From assembly GCA_022036555.1 (NCBI GenBank), contig CM039127.1, forward strand, positions 53,261,232 to 53,325,231: a stretch of DNA of 64,000 nt, in the 5' to 3' direction. This document shows positions 20,036-30,772 of the stretch, one piece after another. How positions within the stretch are numbered: position 1 is the first letter of the stretch; each line of letters starts with the position of its first letter. Source of the stretch: Microstegium vimineum (taxonomy: Eukaryota > Streptophyta > Magnoliopsida > Poales > Poaceae). The position numbers and the translations under genes were made by a program. A model generated the notes under the pieces. It was not told where the DNA came from, did no database searches, and saw nothing but the letters and a program-made list of their open reading frames with translations.

Positions 20036-23000
20036 TTGAAGAGTATGGATGAACCATTGCCTCAAGAGCTTGCAAATGAAGAAACTATATGCATTATAGA
20101 CAGTGGAACAACTCATACTATCTTGAAGAGTAAAATGCATCTTTCCTATCTTATATTGCAAGATGCAGTTGTTCATACTATATCAGGAAGTGCTAAATTG
20201 ATAGAGGGTTCAGGAAGAGCCACAATAATGTTACCTTGTGGGACAAAGGTAGACATAAACAAAGCACTTTATTCCCCAAAGTCTCAAAGAAATTTGTTGA
20301 GCTTTAAAGATATACGCCAAAATGGCTATCACATAGAGACAATGTGTGAGGGTAATGTGGAGTACCTCAACATAACAAAGATGTCATCGGGAAAAAATAT
20401 GTGTTAGAGAAATTATCAGAATTACCTTCTGCTTTATACTATACAAGTATCAAAGAGAATGAGTCATATATGATGGTGGAACAGAAGTTCACCAACCTTA
20501 ACAATTTTATTACTTGGCATGACCGGCTAGGCCATCCCGGATCAGTAATGATGCGAAAAATTATTAATAGTTCATGTGACCATTAATTAAAGAACAAAAA
20601 GATTCTTCAATCGAATGACTTCCCATGCATCGCATGCTCTTAATAGAAACTGATTGTACGCCCTTCACCGGCTAAAATTGGACATGAGTCCCTCGCTTTT
20701 CTAGAGCGTATACAAGGAGATATATGTGGACCAATTCATCCATCAAGTGGACCATTTAGGTATTTTATGGTTTTGATTGATGCATCAACTAGATGGTCAC
20801 ACGTCTCCTTACTATCAACCCGCAACATAGCATTTGCACGGTTGTTGGCTCAAATAATCAAGTTAAGAGCTTAATTTCCAGACAATCCAATCAAAACTAT
20901 ACGCTTGGATAATGCTGGTGAATTTACATCAAATAGTTTCAATGAATATTGCATGTCAATTGGAATAAGTGTTGAACATCCGTTGCACATGTTTATACAC
21001 AGAATGGTCTTGCAGAATCATTTATTAAACGTCTCTAATTAATAGCAAGACCATTACTTATGAAGTCAAAACTACCAATGCTTGCATGGGGACATGCTAT
21101 TTTGCATGCAGCGGCATTGATTCGCATGAGGCCAACAAGTTACCACAATTTTTCCCCTCTACAGTTGGTTTTTGGCAAAGAGCCAGATATTTCCCATCTA
21201 AGAATTTTTGGTTGTGCGGTGTATGTCCCAATTGCTCCACCAAAACGCACAAAGATGGAACCTCAGAGAAGGTTGAGAATATATATTGGGTATGAATCCC
21301 CATCCATAATAAAGTATCTTGAACCTTCAACGGGAGACATATTTACAGCAAGATTTGCTGATTGTCATTTTGATGAATCAAGTTTTCCAACAACAGGGGG
21401 AGAAAATAAACAGCTGAATAGAGAAATAAGCTAGAATGAATTATCATTATCTCATTTTGATCCTCGTACAAAACAATGTGAGCAAGAATTTCAAAGGATA
21501 ATTCATTTACAAAGTTTAGCAAATAATTTACCAGATGCTTTTATAGACTTGAAAAGAGTGACCAAGTCATATATTCCAGCTGCTAATGCTCCTGAAAAAA
21601 TTAATGTCCAAGAGGGACAACCATGTATTGCTAATGAGTCAAAGGCTACCATAAAACGTGGTAGACCATTGGGTTCCAAAGATAAAAATCCTCGAAAACG
21701 GAAGGGAGCAAAAAATCAAGATGGTCAAATAGAGAAAATAATAATTCAAGAAAAAACTCCTGAAGGAAATAAAGACATGACTCAAGAGGAGACAAAGGTA
21801 CCTAATTCTTTAGAAGATGAGATCTCATTAAACTATGTCATGTCAGGAAAAATTTGGAACCGTGAGAAAGTCATCATCGATGATGCATTTGCATATAATC
21901 TAGCGCTAGAAGTTATGGATAAAAATGAGGATAAAAAACCTCACTCAATAGAGGAATGCAAAGAAAGAAAAGATTGGGCAAAATGGAATGATGCAATTCA
22001 AGCAGAATTGAATTCTCTTACAAAACGAGAAGTTTTTGGACCTGTAACCCATGTACCAAATGGTGTCAAACCCGTTGGTTATAAATGGGTATTTGTGAGA
22101 AAATGAAATAAGGAAGGAGAAATCATAAGATATATGGCACGGCTGGTTGCCCAAGGATTCTCGCAAAGATCAGGAATTTATTATGAAGAAACATACTCTC
22201 CTGTGATCGATGCAACAACTTTTAGATACCTTATAAGTCTAGCAATGAAAGAGAATCTTGACTTGTGTCTAATGGATGTTGTTACATCATATTTATATGG
22301 GTCACTTAATAGTGACATATATATGAAACTACCAGAAGGATTTAAACTTCCAGGATCAGGTTCTCGGGAACAATATTCAATTAAATTGAACAAATCTCTA
22401 TATGGGTTGAAACAATCTGGGAGAATGTGGTACAATCGTCTTAGTGAGTATTTGATAAAAGAAGGGTATAAGAATGACTCTATTTGTCCATGCATATTTA
22501 TAAAAAGATCTGGATCTGAATTTGTGATCATAGTTGTATATGTTGATGATCTAAACTTAATTGACACTTCTCAGAGAATCACTGAGGCGAAAGATTGTTT
22601 GAAGAAAGAATTGGAAATGAAGGATCTGGGAAAGACAAAGTTTTGCCTTGGTTTGCAAATAGAACATCTTAAAGATGGAGTTCTTTTGCATCAAGCAACT
22701 TATATAGAGAAAATACTAAAGCAATTTTACATGGATAAAGCACATCCATTGAGTACCCCAATGGTTGTTAGATCCCTTGATATAACTAAAGACCCTTTTC
22801 GACCTCCGGAATGTGATAGTGAAATTCTTGGTCCTGAGGTGTCATATCTAAGTGCTATAGGAGCTCTAATGTATCTATCTTCTCATACATGTCCTGATAT
22901 TGCATTTGTTGTTAATTTATTAGCAAGATATAGCTCATGTCCTACTAGAAGACATTGGAATGAGATAAAACATATACTTCGTTATTTACAAGGTACGAAA

Positions 23001-23540
23001 GACATAGGTCTATATTTTTCTAACAAATGCATGGAGGAATTAGTTGGTTTTGTAGATGCAAGATATCTATCTGATCCACATAATGGTCATTCACAAATAG
23101 GATATGTATTTATGTGTGGTGGTGCATCTATTTCATGACGTTCAATGAAGCAAACTATAGCAGCAACTTCATCTAACCATGCAGAAATTTTGGCTATTCA
23201 TGAAGCTAGCAAAGAATGTGTCTGGTTGAGAAATATGACACATCATATTCGCAAGGTGTGCAATTTACTTCTAGAAAATAAAGCGCCAATGGTCATACAC
23301 GAAGACAATGCGGCTTGCATAACTTAATTGAAAGATGGGTACATAAAAGGAGATAGAGTGAAACACATCTCGCCAAAATTTTTCTTTACTCATGATCTTC
23401 AAAAGGATGGTATTATAACCGTCCAACAAATTTGTTCAAGTGAAAATCTAGCAAACTTGTTCACAAAGGCACTACCTACTTCACTATTCAAGAAATTGAC
23501 ATATGATATTGGATTACGTTGGTTGAAAGACATTAAGTGA
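20036..23540 (+). pseudogene. Decayed Ty1/Copia polyprotein remnant
   Basis: Pieces of a Copia pol in the usual order: protease motif IIDSGTTHTIL (about 20094), GAG-pre-integrase WHDRLGHPG (about 20517), integrase with RLDNAGEF (about 20904) and QNGLAES (about 21000), reverse transcriptase with ARLVAQGFSQ (22137) and the catalytic YVDD (about 22540), and RNase H (about 23030-23300) ending before a polypurine tract. It is broken by in-frame stops and frameshifts at about 20405, 20583, 20872, 21042, 21434, 22105, 23138 and 23327. The gag region is missing. This is an old, immobile copy. Confidence 0.9.
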
Positions 23541-23547
23541 TATTGCC

Positions 23548-23679
23548 ATCAGGGGGAGTGAATATGTGTGTACTCTTTTTTCCTTGGCCATGGTTTTTTT
23601 CCCATTGGGTTTTTCCTTGGAAAGGTTTTTAACGAGGCATGCAATTCACCTCTTAATGGACATCCAAGGGGGAGTATTA
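23548..23679 (+). other. Polypurine tracts of the decayed Copia element
   Basis: Two runs, ATCAGGGGGAGTG (about 23548) and CCAAGGGGGAGT (about 23664), lie between the end of RNase H and the presumed 3' LTR. They are typical plus-strand primers for Copia reverse transcription. Confidence 0.6.
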
Positions 23680-23927
23680 TGAAATATTAATGTGGATGTC
23701 CATAACCCCTATACCATCAAAGCTACAACCTTTATGCTCAATAGTGTAACTCTCCTAGCATCAATTCTTGTAACTCCATCCCCTCATGTAAAGCTATATA
23801 TAGGAGGGCTTATGTACTGTAAAGTGATACGAGAAAAGAGAACAACTCATTTTCATCCTCTCTACTTCTATTCTTCATATTGTTACATACATATTCTTGA
23901 TAGTGAAACTAGTTATTTTATAACATC
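23680..23927 (+). mobile_element. Probable 3' LTR of the decayed Copia element
   Basis: Begins TGAAATATTAATG directly after a polypurine tract and contains a TATA-like CTATATATAGGAGG. It probably ends at a CA near 23927. No 5' LTR was found, because the element is truncated toward LTR copy B. The right limit is a guess. Confidence 0.5.
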
Positions 23928-23959
23928 AATATATATATTTGGCTATTTAATAATGGGAG

Positions 23960-24563
23960 AAACTCGTGGAGTACTCAATTGGTGTAATATTAGCCAAAAA
24001 CTTTAACTAATCTGATGTCTTTAATGTCCAAAACACCATGCTTGACCTCCCACCCGCTCTTCAAGCATGAGTCCTAGCTAACAATTAAGCCATAAATTTT
24101 AGAAGAAAACTCTAAAAGCATAATCTTTTGGCACCCCTTCTTAAAGTAAAGAAAGATGGAAACATCCCCATATATTTTGGTAATCTTTTAGCCTCCAAAA
24201 GCTCCCAGAATAGTTATGGGTGCTTAAAATGCACCTACAGTGGCGTGCCTAGACGAAAATGGCCACATTTCCACCATGGTTGTCACAAGAAACCTTCAGC
24301 AAAAATTAAATGCTAATATTTATTTGCTATTGCTTACACACTATAGAAAATAGGGCCAGTTCCACTAATGGCCCTGCTATATTGACCGCCTCTCAGAAAG
24401 CTATTTTCGGTGGAAGTATTTGACCGTGGTCCACTGGTTTTTACTGCACTGGCGGTATGTAGCAATTTCTAACCGCCGATGCTGAAAAGTGAAAACAGAG
24501 GAAGCCTGTGAAAATCCCTTAGTAGTAGGATATTGCTTGGCATGAGTTTATTTGAATTTCTTA

Positions 24564-24621
<58 letters not shown>

Positions 24622-24643
24622 ATGAATATTTAACTTCATGCAG
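23960..24643 (+). repeat. Duplicated terpene synthase intron 6 segment
   Basis: Collinear with 61767-62530, the 3' part of intron 6 of the terpene synthase at 53-63 kb (shared AGATCTGATGTC-type words and AACCGCC/AACGCCAGC words). It precedes a broken copy of exon 7. Confidence 0.75.
24569..24618. repeat. (TA)n microsatellite
   Basis: A pure TA run of about 25 copies inside the duplicated terpene synthase intron, near the exon 7 acceptor. Confidence 0.95.
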
Positions 24644-24927
24644 CGAGAGCAGCTGATCCCTCATGTTGCTTCGACAATCGATAGCTACATGAAGGAGCAC
24701 AATGTCTCCATTGAAGTTGCACGTGGGCAGATACAAAGATTTTAACAGCGAATGGCTTAACCCAGATAATAATGCATATCCAAAGCAGGTACTGGAGCGG
24801 ATATTTGGCTTGACGAGGACAATGGAATTCATGTACAACCAAGCGGAAAATTTCACAAAACTGCCACAACTTAAAGGATACTATCCATTCGTTGTTGCTA
24901 GCCGAACCATTTACAGTCCCTATTTAG
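24644..24927 (+). pseudogene. Terpene synthase last-exon pseudogene fragment
   Basis: Homologous to exon 7 (62531-62833) of the terpene synthase downstream, starting after an intact CAG acceptor and reaching the equivalent TAG stop. It has a net 23-bp deletion at about 24731, relative to 62620-62643, and a second small frameshift near 24858. The frame after the first lesion still shows KDFNSEWLNP and RTMEFMYNQ, typical terpene synthase C-terminal motifs. No other exon is present in the window on this side; a decayed Copia element and LTR B occupy the space where upstream exons would be. Confidence 0.9.
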
Positions 24928-25593
24928 CACTATGTGCCATTGTAACAAATAAATTATATATTACTGTCTAATTGGTTTGAATAAATTTGGATCAAGTCAT
25001 CCTCCTGCACGCTTGTTAGCTCTCTAGACTGAAGAGTACAATGGCTTGTGGTAACATAAGCTCACTGACACGAGCGAGAGCGGCTTGTCGAATAGGAGAA
25101 GTAAAATTATAAGTGTTGCGTTGTACTGTATGAGAGAGATGTATCTTTTGTTTTTTTAAAAAAATTTGTACCGTGGTGATGGCTTGTTTGTTAGGCTATC
25201 TATATATAAACTATTACTTTGAAACTTGTAACTATAAATCATAGTGATCAATCATGAATGTGATCCGTGTATATATATTCTATTGCTTGCGTATGCTGTT
25301 CACAATTTTTTGTTGTGTAATATGAAGTGTGTCTTGGTGTTTAGTTGTCCTGTGATAGGCGCATGTCTCATGTTTCAAGTACATACATAATCCTATGTTA
25401 ATGGGATATCTAATTTTTGTGCGCATCATCGCTTTTGCAAATTTGTATATTCTCTAATATGACCAAATTAAATCTGGGCGTACAAGCTAATGTTGCATTG
25501 GGCTTGCTTTAAGCATTGTATAAGCCTTCATAATTAAGAACCTATGAACACAAGCAGATTGCAACACTGTATAAGTGTAGATATGGCTAATGC
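24928..25593. other. 3' flank of the terpene synthase fragment
   Basis: 24930-25080 matches the 3' flank of the downstream gene (62840-63010, for example CCTGCACGCTTGTTAGCT). The remainder to 25593 is AT-rich with no recognisable feature. Confidence 0.5.
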
Positions 25594-25598
25594 AACAA

Positions 25599-25902
25599 TG
25601 TCAGCTCTCCCCATTCTGGTGATCCAGAAGCACTGGCCCGGCCCAGGAAAGGAGCAAGACCCAAGCGTCCGAACGTCAAGGTCTGTGGGCCGGAATGGTC
25701 TTGTAACGTACATGTAGGTGAGAGCTAGAGATATAAGCAGAAGGGGATGCGCTTCCTGTAATCAACGATGAACCAACACGTTAAACTAAATACTATTCCA
25801 ACCGGACCTCTGCCGGATCTATTATCTCTCCGAATCTCCGATCCCGAGCTCTGTGCTTCTCCTTCCCCATCTCTGCTAGTCCGGTCACCAGCACCGGCTA
25901 AC
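25599..25902 (+). mobile_element. Solo LTR, outermost level of the retrotransposon nest
   Basis: Starts TGTCAGCTCTCC and ends CACCGGCTAAC, with its final A displaced to 49547 by the Copia insertion. It is flanked by AACAA (25594-25598 and 49548-49552). Internal sequence looks like an LTR (ATATAAGCAGAAGG then a CT-rich leader). Removing everything between 25903 and 49546 gives a simple solo LTR with a 5-bp target duplication. Confidence 0.75.
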
Positions 25903-27064
25903 TGCGAACACATGGTTGAGATGTGCTCATAATGTTCAGTTTGGTGATGGGTGATTGATCAACACTTGGGTATTTTAGTTTGAGCGTTTATCACTAACTT
26001 TTGCGAAAGCATGTGTGTGCCTGTCTATCAGCTTGTGGTGTGCAGGTGCTAGGCCCGAAGACAGTGGTCAATGGTGTGGAGAAGGTCGAGTAGAGGCTTG
26101 CCGTGCCGATGGACTGAGAGCGGTGAAGGAGGGAAGCGGGGCTCAGACCGAGGGACCATGGGCGCCGGCGGACTAGCTGTGGTGGCTGGTACTTGGCACC
26201 GGCGAGCGCGAGAAGACATGGAGGTAGACCGAGTTGACCGAGTCAAGACGGCGGACGAGCGGGTCGAGCGGGAGGCTCACGGGACTCAGAGTCTGACCGG
26301 GCGAGGACAAGATGGCTCGAGTTGAGCGGTTTGGTGGTTTGGGCCGCAAAACCACCAGTGGACGGTTTCCGAGTTTGGGCCTCAAAACTCGGGATTCGGT
26401 AGTTGAGCCGAAAGCTACCGGTGGCAGGTTTCGTGGGTTTGGGCCTCAAAACCCGGGCGGAGGTTCCGACGATGGAACGGGGCGGCACGTGGCGGAATCA
26501 CGAAGGTTGCGTTGAGCCAAAGCAAATTCGTGAAGGAAGCGGAGCCGTCCGATCGACTGAAAAAGAATTGTACCATAATGCCCCTCGGGCTAGGTGGTTC
26601 GCTCTAAAATATATAGGGACAAAATAAAATTTATGATAGACTCTAAATAATAGAGGGACACCCTAGAGCTCTCTCTCCCTGAACGTGCTTTGTTTATGCA
26701 ATCATTACTTGCAATTCATTTATTTCAAAACTAGTGCAAAACTAGTGCACGTAATATGATTTAGGAATCCAACAGTGGTTCATTCAGTTAACCTCTCTGC
26801 TCCAGTGCTACAGTCACGCAGCGGCAGTGTCTGGAATTTCCAGTGTAGCCCGTGGAATTTCCTGTCTTGTGATCTAGGTTCTTTGTGGTGTCCCGCTGTG
26901 TTCCTAGGGAACATCCACCCACTCGTTTGGGTCGTGGACATCATGTCGCTGCTTCGTAGTTCTTGTATGTGACATTGGGACAGTGGCCAAATTATTTTGT
27001 GAGAAATTGCGAGAAATTTTTGGCTCCCATTCACCCCCCTCTCGTCGTCGTTCTCGGTCCTTCA
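25903..27064 (+). mobile_element. 5' LTR of the Sirevirus-type Copia element
   Basis: Begins TGCGAACACATGG, as does the 3' LTR at 47670, and ends CCTTCA two bases before the primer binding site. It is about 1.16 kb, against about 1.87 kb for the 3' LTR, because of a deletion of about 690 bp at 26680 (present in the 3' LTR at about 48446-49134) plus a smaller gap just after it. Confidence 0.85.
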
Positions 27065-27066
27065 AT

Positions 27067-27080
27067 TGGTATCAGAGCCG
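27067..27080 (+). other. Primer binding site of the Copia element (initiator tRNA-Met type)
   Basis: TGGTATCAGAGCCG follows the 5' LTR by two bases. It is the standard plant Copia primer binding site, complementary to the 3' end of initiator methionine tRNA. Confidence 0.9.
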
Positions 27081-27127
27081 GTTAAGGATCATTCCACCTT
27101 AAACGGTTCTTGATCCGCGAATGCGAC

Positions 27128-29245
27128 ATGAAGCGAGGTGCTAGCAAACCTCCGTTTTTCGATGGAACGAACTTCTCCTACTGAAAGGTGCGCATGTCCG
27201 CCTATCTACAAGGAGTTGATTCGAACATATGGGAGATCTGTGAGAATGAGGGTTATCGTGTTCTTGCGGCTCGTGTTGACCAACTCCAAATCACTCAACA
27301 CAACGCAAATAGTCGAGCACGGAGTATCCTCTTCTCGAGTTTGTCACTTTCTGAGTTTGAGCGAGTCTAGAATCTCACTACGGCGTGAGAGATCTGGCAA
27401 ACACTTGTGCGATATCATGAGGGTAATCCTCAGATCAAGTCCAGACTCTTTGACACGTACCGTAGGGAGTACGAGAACTTCGTTCAGTTGGCCGGCGAAT
27501 CTGTTGACGGGATGTTCACTCGCTTCCAATCTATCGTCAACAAGATGCGTGCTAATCGAGCCAACTTGCCCTATGATAATCATGAGATGGCTATCAAGCT
27601 TTTGCATGCTCTTGATCGAAGGGTGTGGGAGATGAAGGTGGCTGCCATTCAGGAGTCACCGGGCTATGATGCCCTGACCGTGGACGAGCTGTTCAGCAAG
27701 CTCAAGTCCTCGGAGAGTGACCACCAGACCCGGGCCAAGCTTGAGAACCCATCGAACCCATCCATGGCGTTGGTTTCCGGCCCCGGCGGTGTGTCTTCTT
27801 CTTCCTCTAACCCTTCACACTCTTCGTTCGCTTTGTCTTTGATGTCTGTGACAGAGGAACAAGTGGAGGCGCTTGGAGATGATGAGCTGGCTTTGGTCAT
27901 CACCAAGTTCTCACGGTTTCACAACAACCGTTTGAACCGTCGGCGTGGTGGCTCAGCCAAGGGGTGCTACCGTTGCGGTGATGAGGATCACTTCATCGCA
28001 AACTGCCCCAAGAAAGCTGCAGGTGACTTCATCAAGCGCAAGGACAAGCGCGAGCACCGCTTCGAGGACAAGCACAAGGTCAAGGACGGCCACAACCGGA
28101 GATCCTCGAAGAAGGTGATCGACAAGGTGAAGCACCGAGCCTTCCTCGCTTTCCTCAGCGACATCGATGCCTCCTCCGACGGGGGTTCTTCCTCGAGCGA
28201 CGATGAGTCGAAGGGAAAGGTTGAGGACAAGCTCAACGGCCTCTGCTTTTACGCCGATGCCAAGCACGGTGGCTTTTGCACCATGGCTATTGAAGAAGGC
28301 AAGGTCGGGAAGCGCAAAGATGACCCCGACTACGACTACGACTCCGACACACCCGAGGTATCACCCACCATCGAATCTCTCTCTCTCGAGCTTGAGACTC
28401 TGAACGATACCTTGCTTAGTCAGGATGCTTTGCTCAAGCGTGCCAGTTGTGAGAGGAACGATTTCAAGGCGATGTACCTTAGCACGCTTCATGAGCTAGA
28501 GTTTGCTAAGGCACAAGTGGTGGTTACCGAGGAGGTGGAGTGTGATGCTTGCGCCATTCATATGTCTGATCTTGTTACTCTCCAGGACAAGTATGGCACT
28601 CTAATTGAGGAGGTCAGTGAGCTGAAGGCTAGGCCTAGCTTACTTGGTGCGTGCAAGTCTTGCTTAGGCTTGCGTTCTGAGCTGGCACAGAAGGATGCTA
28701 GGATCGCTGTGTTAGAGAAAGTCAACTCAGATAGCACTAGAGAGTCGGATCGCTTTGAGGCTTTGGAGCTTGAGATCGCGTCGTGCAGATACGACAAGAT
28801 GCATACCGAGGAAGAAAACACATACCTTCGGTTCATCTTGAGCTGGGTGTCTTGCCGAGAGCCGCAGTTGGGGATGATGCTTAGCCAATACAAAAGGGTT
28901 GGCAGCACGGGAGTAGGCTTTGCTATAGGTGCGAAGGACGATAGCTTGTTTGGTAAGATCGGTGAGTGCAGTGGTTTGAGCGAGAGTGAGAAACCCACCA
29001 CAACTCCCAAGCTTACCAAGATCACTCCACCTAAGCCTACCGACCCCTTTGAGTTTCCTGTGAGAGATGGTGTGTTTGAAGAGCCACCCAAAACCACTCC
29101 ACAGAAGCAAGTGTGGATTGCCAAACCAAACCACCTTCGCAACCCACTTGACACACTGCCAGATATCTCTAGTGATCCCCCTCCTAAGAAAACTAGAGCC
29201 ACCCAACCCAACAAGAGAGTGCATACCAAGAGTGTGGTGAGGTAC
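27128..29245 (+). pseudogene. Sirevirus-type gag, 5' part, with two nonsense codons and split by the Tat insertion
   Basis: The frame begins at ATG 27128 shortly after the primer binding site. A nonsense TGA (27182-27184) and TAG (27368-27370) interrupt it; from 27371 it is open to the insertion point. It carries a CCHC zinc knuckle CYRCGDEDHFIANC at about 27966, a lysine/arginine-rich stretch, an acidic-serine region and a heptad-like coiled-coil region in the C-terminal half. The frame is broken at 29246 by a 13.3-kb Gypsy element and resumes at 42555 in the compatible frame. Gag would form the virus-like particle. This copy cannot make it. Confidence 0.88.
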
Positions 29246-30353
29246 TGTTGACACAAAAAGCGTCAGATCCGTGAACACCTCGGGCTATTACCCAAAACTC
29301 GATGTTGAGGGCGTGCCAGTCGATTTGACCAATCAATCGACAAGGATGATAACTATGACAAACTGAACGAGACGACAGCGATGCGCCCGGACGTCAAGGC
29401 TCAGATTGATCAGGGATAACTTAGAGCAGAGCTAGACGAGGCAAACAGCGATGCGCCCGGATTGCCAAAGCCTAGAGGTACTCCCACACGGAACTAACAA
29501 GGACTTTGACGGAGATCAAGGTGATGCAGCCCGTCGAAAGCTTGAAGAACTCGTTGATAACTACAACTAATGCATAAGAAGGTAAATTGCGATAAAAGTA
29601 GGATAAAAAGTAGAATTGGTTTGTTTTTTGGTTGATTGATATATATTCCATAGCCCTCGGGCTCATATTTATACTCCCGCATGGAGAGTTGTATAATAAC
29701 ACGACACATATCTTTCCTAAAACAAACTCCTACTCTAAAGGAAACTGACTTGCGCAGTAGCCGGATAACAATATTTATTTCCTAAACAAACACACCTATT
29801 TTAAGGGAAAATAAACGACCCATGCAAGAGCCGGACTCAAACTACTATAATAATACTGGCACAAAACACCAGTTTCCTTATACTTCTTCTCGATGGAAAC
29901 TCTCCATCGGCAGATTCCTTTAATCCGCACCTTCCTTCTTTGGACCATCGGTAACCTTCAGCTGCCCCCAAGCGCTAAGTTACGCTCATTGGCATTGGCA
30001 ACACTTTTCCCGATTGGTAGCATCCCCTCGTCGGCAATCGGCAATAAACCCTTCTCGGCAATCGGCAACTATTTTCCATCGGCAATCGGCAACGAGCCCT
30101 TATCGGCAATCGGCAACGAGTCCTTATCGACAGCAAAGAGTCTTCATCGGCAGCAGCTCATCAGCAATCGGCAAGACCGCTAATTAACCCTTGTCGGCAA
30201 AGACTATCCAGCTTCCATCGGCAACATAATTGGCCTTCTGTAGCACTCTCCCGTTGACCATATCAACTCATACTTTACCGATGCCGATGGGGAATAGTCA
30301 CCAGCCAGTCAAGCCTCAGCCCATTTGACACGTGTCGAAAAACGGTGTCAACA
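29246..30353 (-). mobile_element. 3' LTR of the Tat element (left in this window)
   Basis: 1108 bp and the same length as the right LTR. It contains a tract at about 30025-30175 of repeated TCGGCAATCGGCAA words. The adjoining GCCCCCTAGTTT at 30357-30368 reads on the minus strand as the polypurine tract AAACTAGGGGGC just before the LTR. Confidence 0.93.
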
Positions 30354-30368
30354 CATGCCCCCTAGTTT
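30354..30368 (-). other. Polypurine tract of the Tat element
   Basis: On the minus strand an AAACTAGGGGGCATG run immediately precedes the 3' LTR, the expected plus-strand primer position. Confidence 0.75.
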
Positions 30369-30772
30369 CAGAGCGTATAACTTTACGTGCCGAAATTCTC
30401 TCCGCTGTAGCCGTTGCTGTAGCCGTTACCCCCGAGATAGGTGTACGGTTTCCTCGATCTCCACGTGCGGAACTGCAATCTAATAATAAAACCCCTCGAT
30501 TGTAGCATGAACAGTTACAGACCACCTCGACCACCGCGCGAATCTACCGCGGGCCTCTCTACATTCCTGCACAGTGTGGAACAGAACCCCAAAATACCCC
30601 TGAACAGGATCATAAAAGTTACAGGGATCCACACTACCTTTTTTACCCGAGCCCATTTTTACTTTCACCTCTCGGCCTTCGTCTTCAACCTTCGGCTGCC
30701 CTGAAGAACACAAGCTCAAGCAACAGTACTTCTTCACACTCCAAGGACGAATCAAGCATTCTCTTGACTCCA

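Noticed and set aside
29893..30183. Frame of 96 codons beginning METLHRQ in the Tat LTR (also at 42089)
   Set aside because: It is a translation of the TCGGCAATCGGCAA repeat tract in an LTR, with different ends in the two LTRs.
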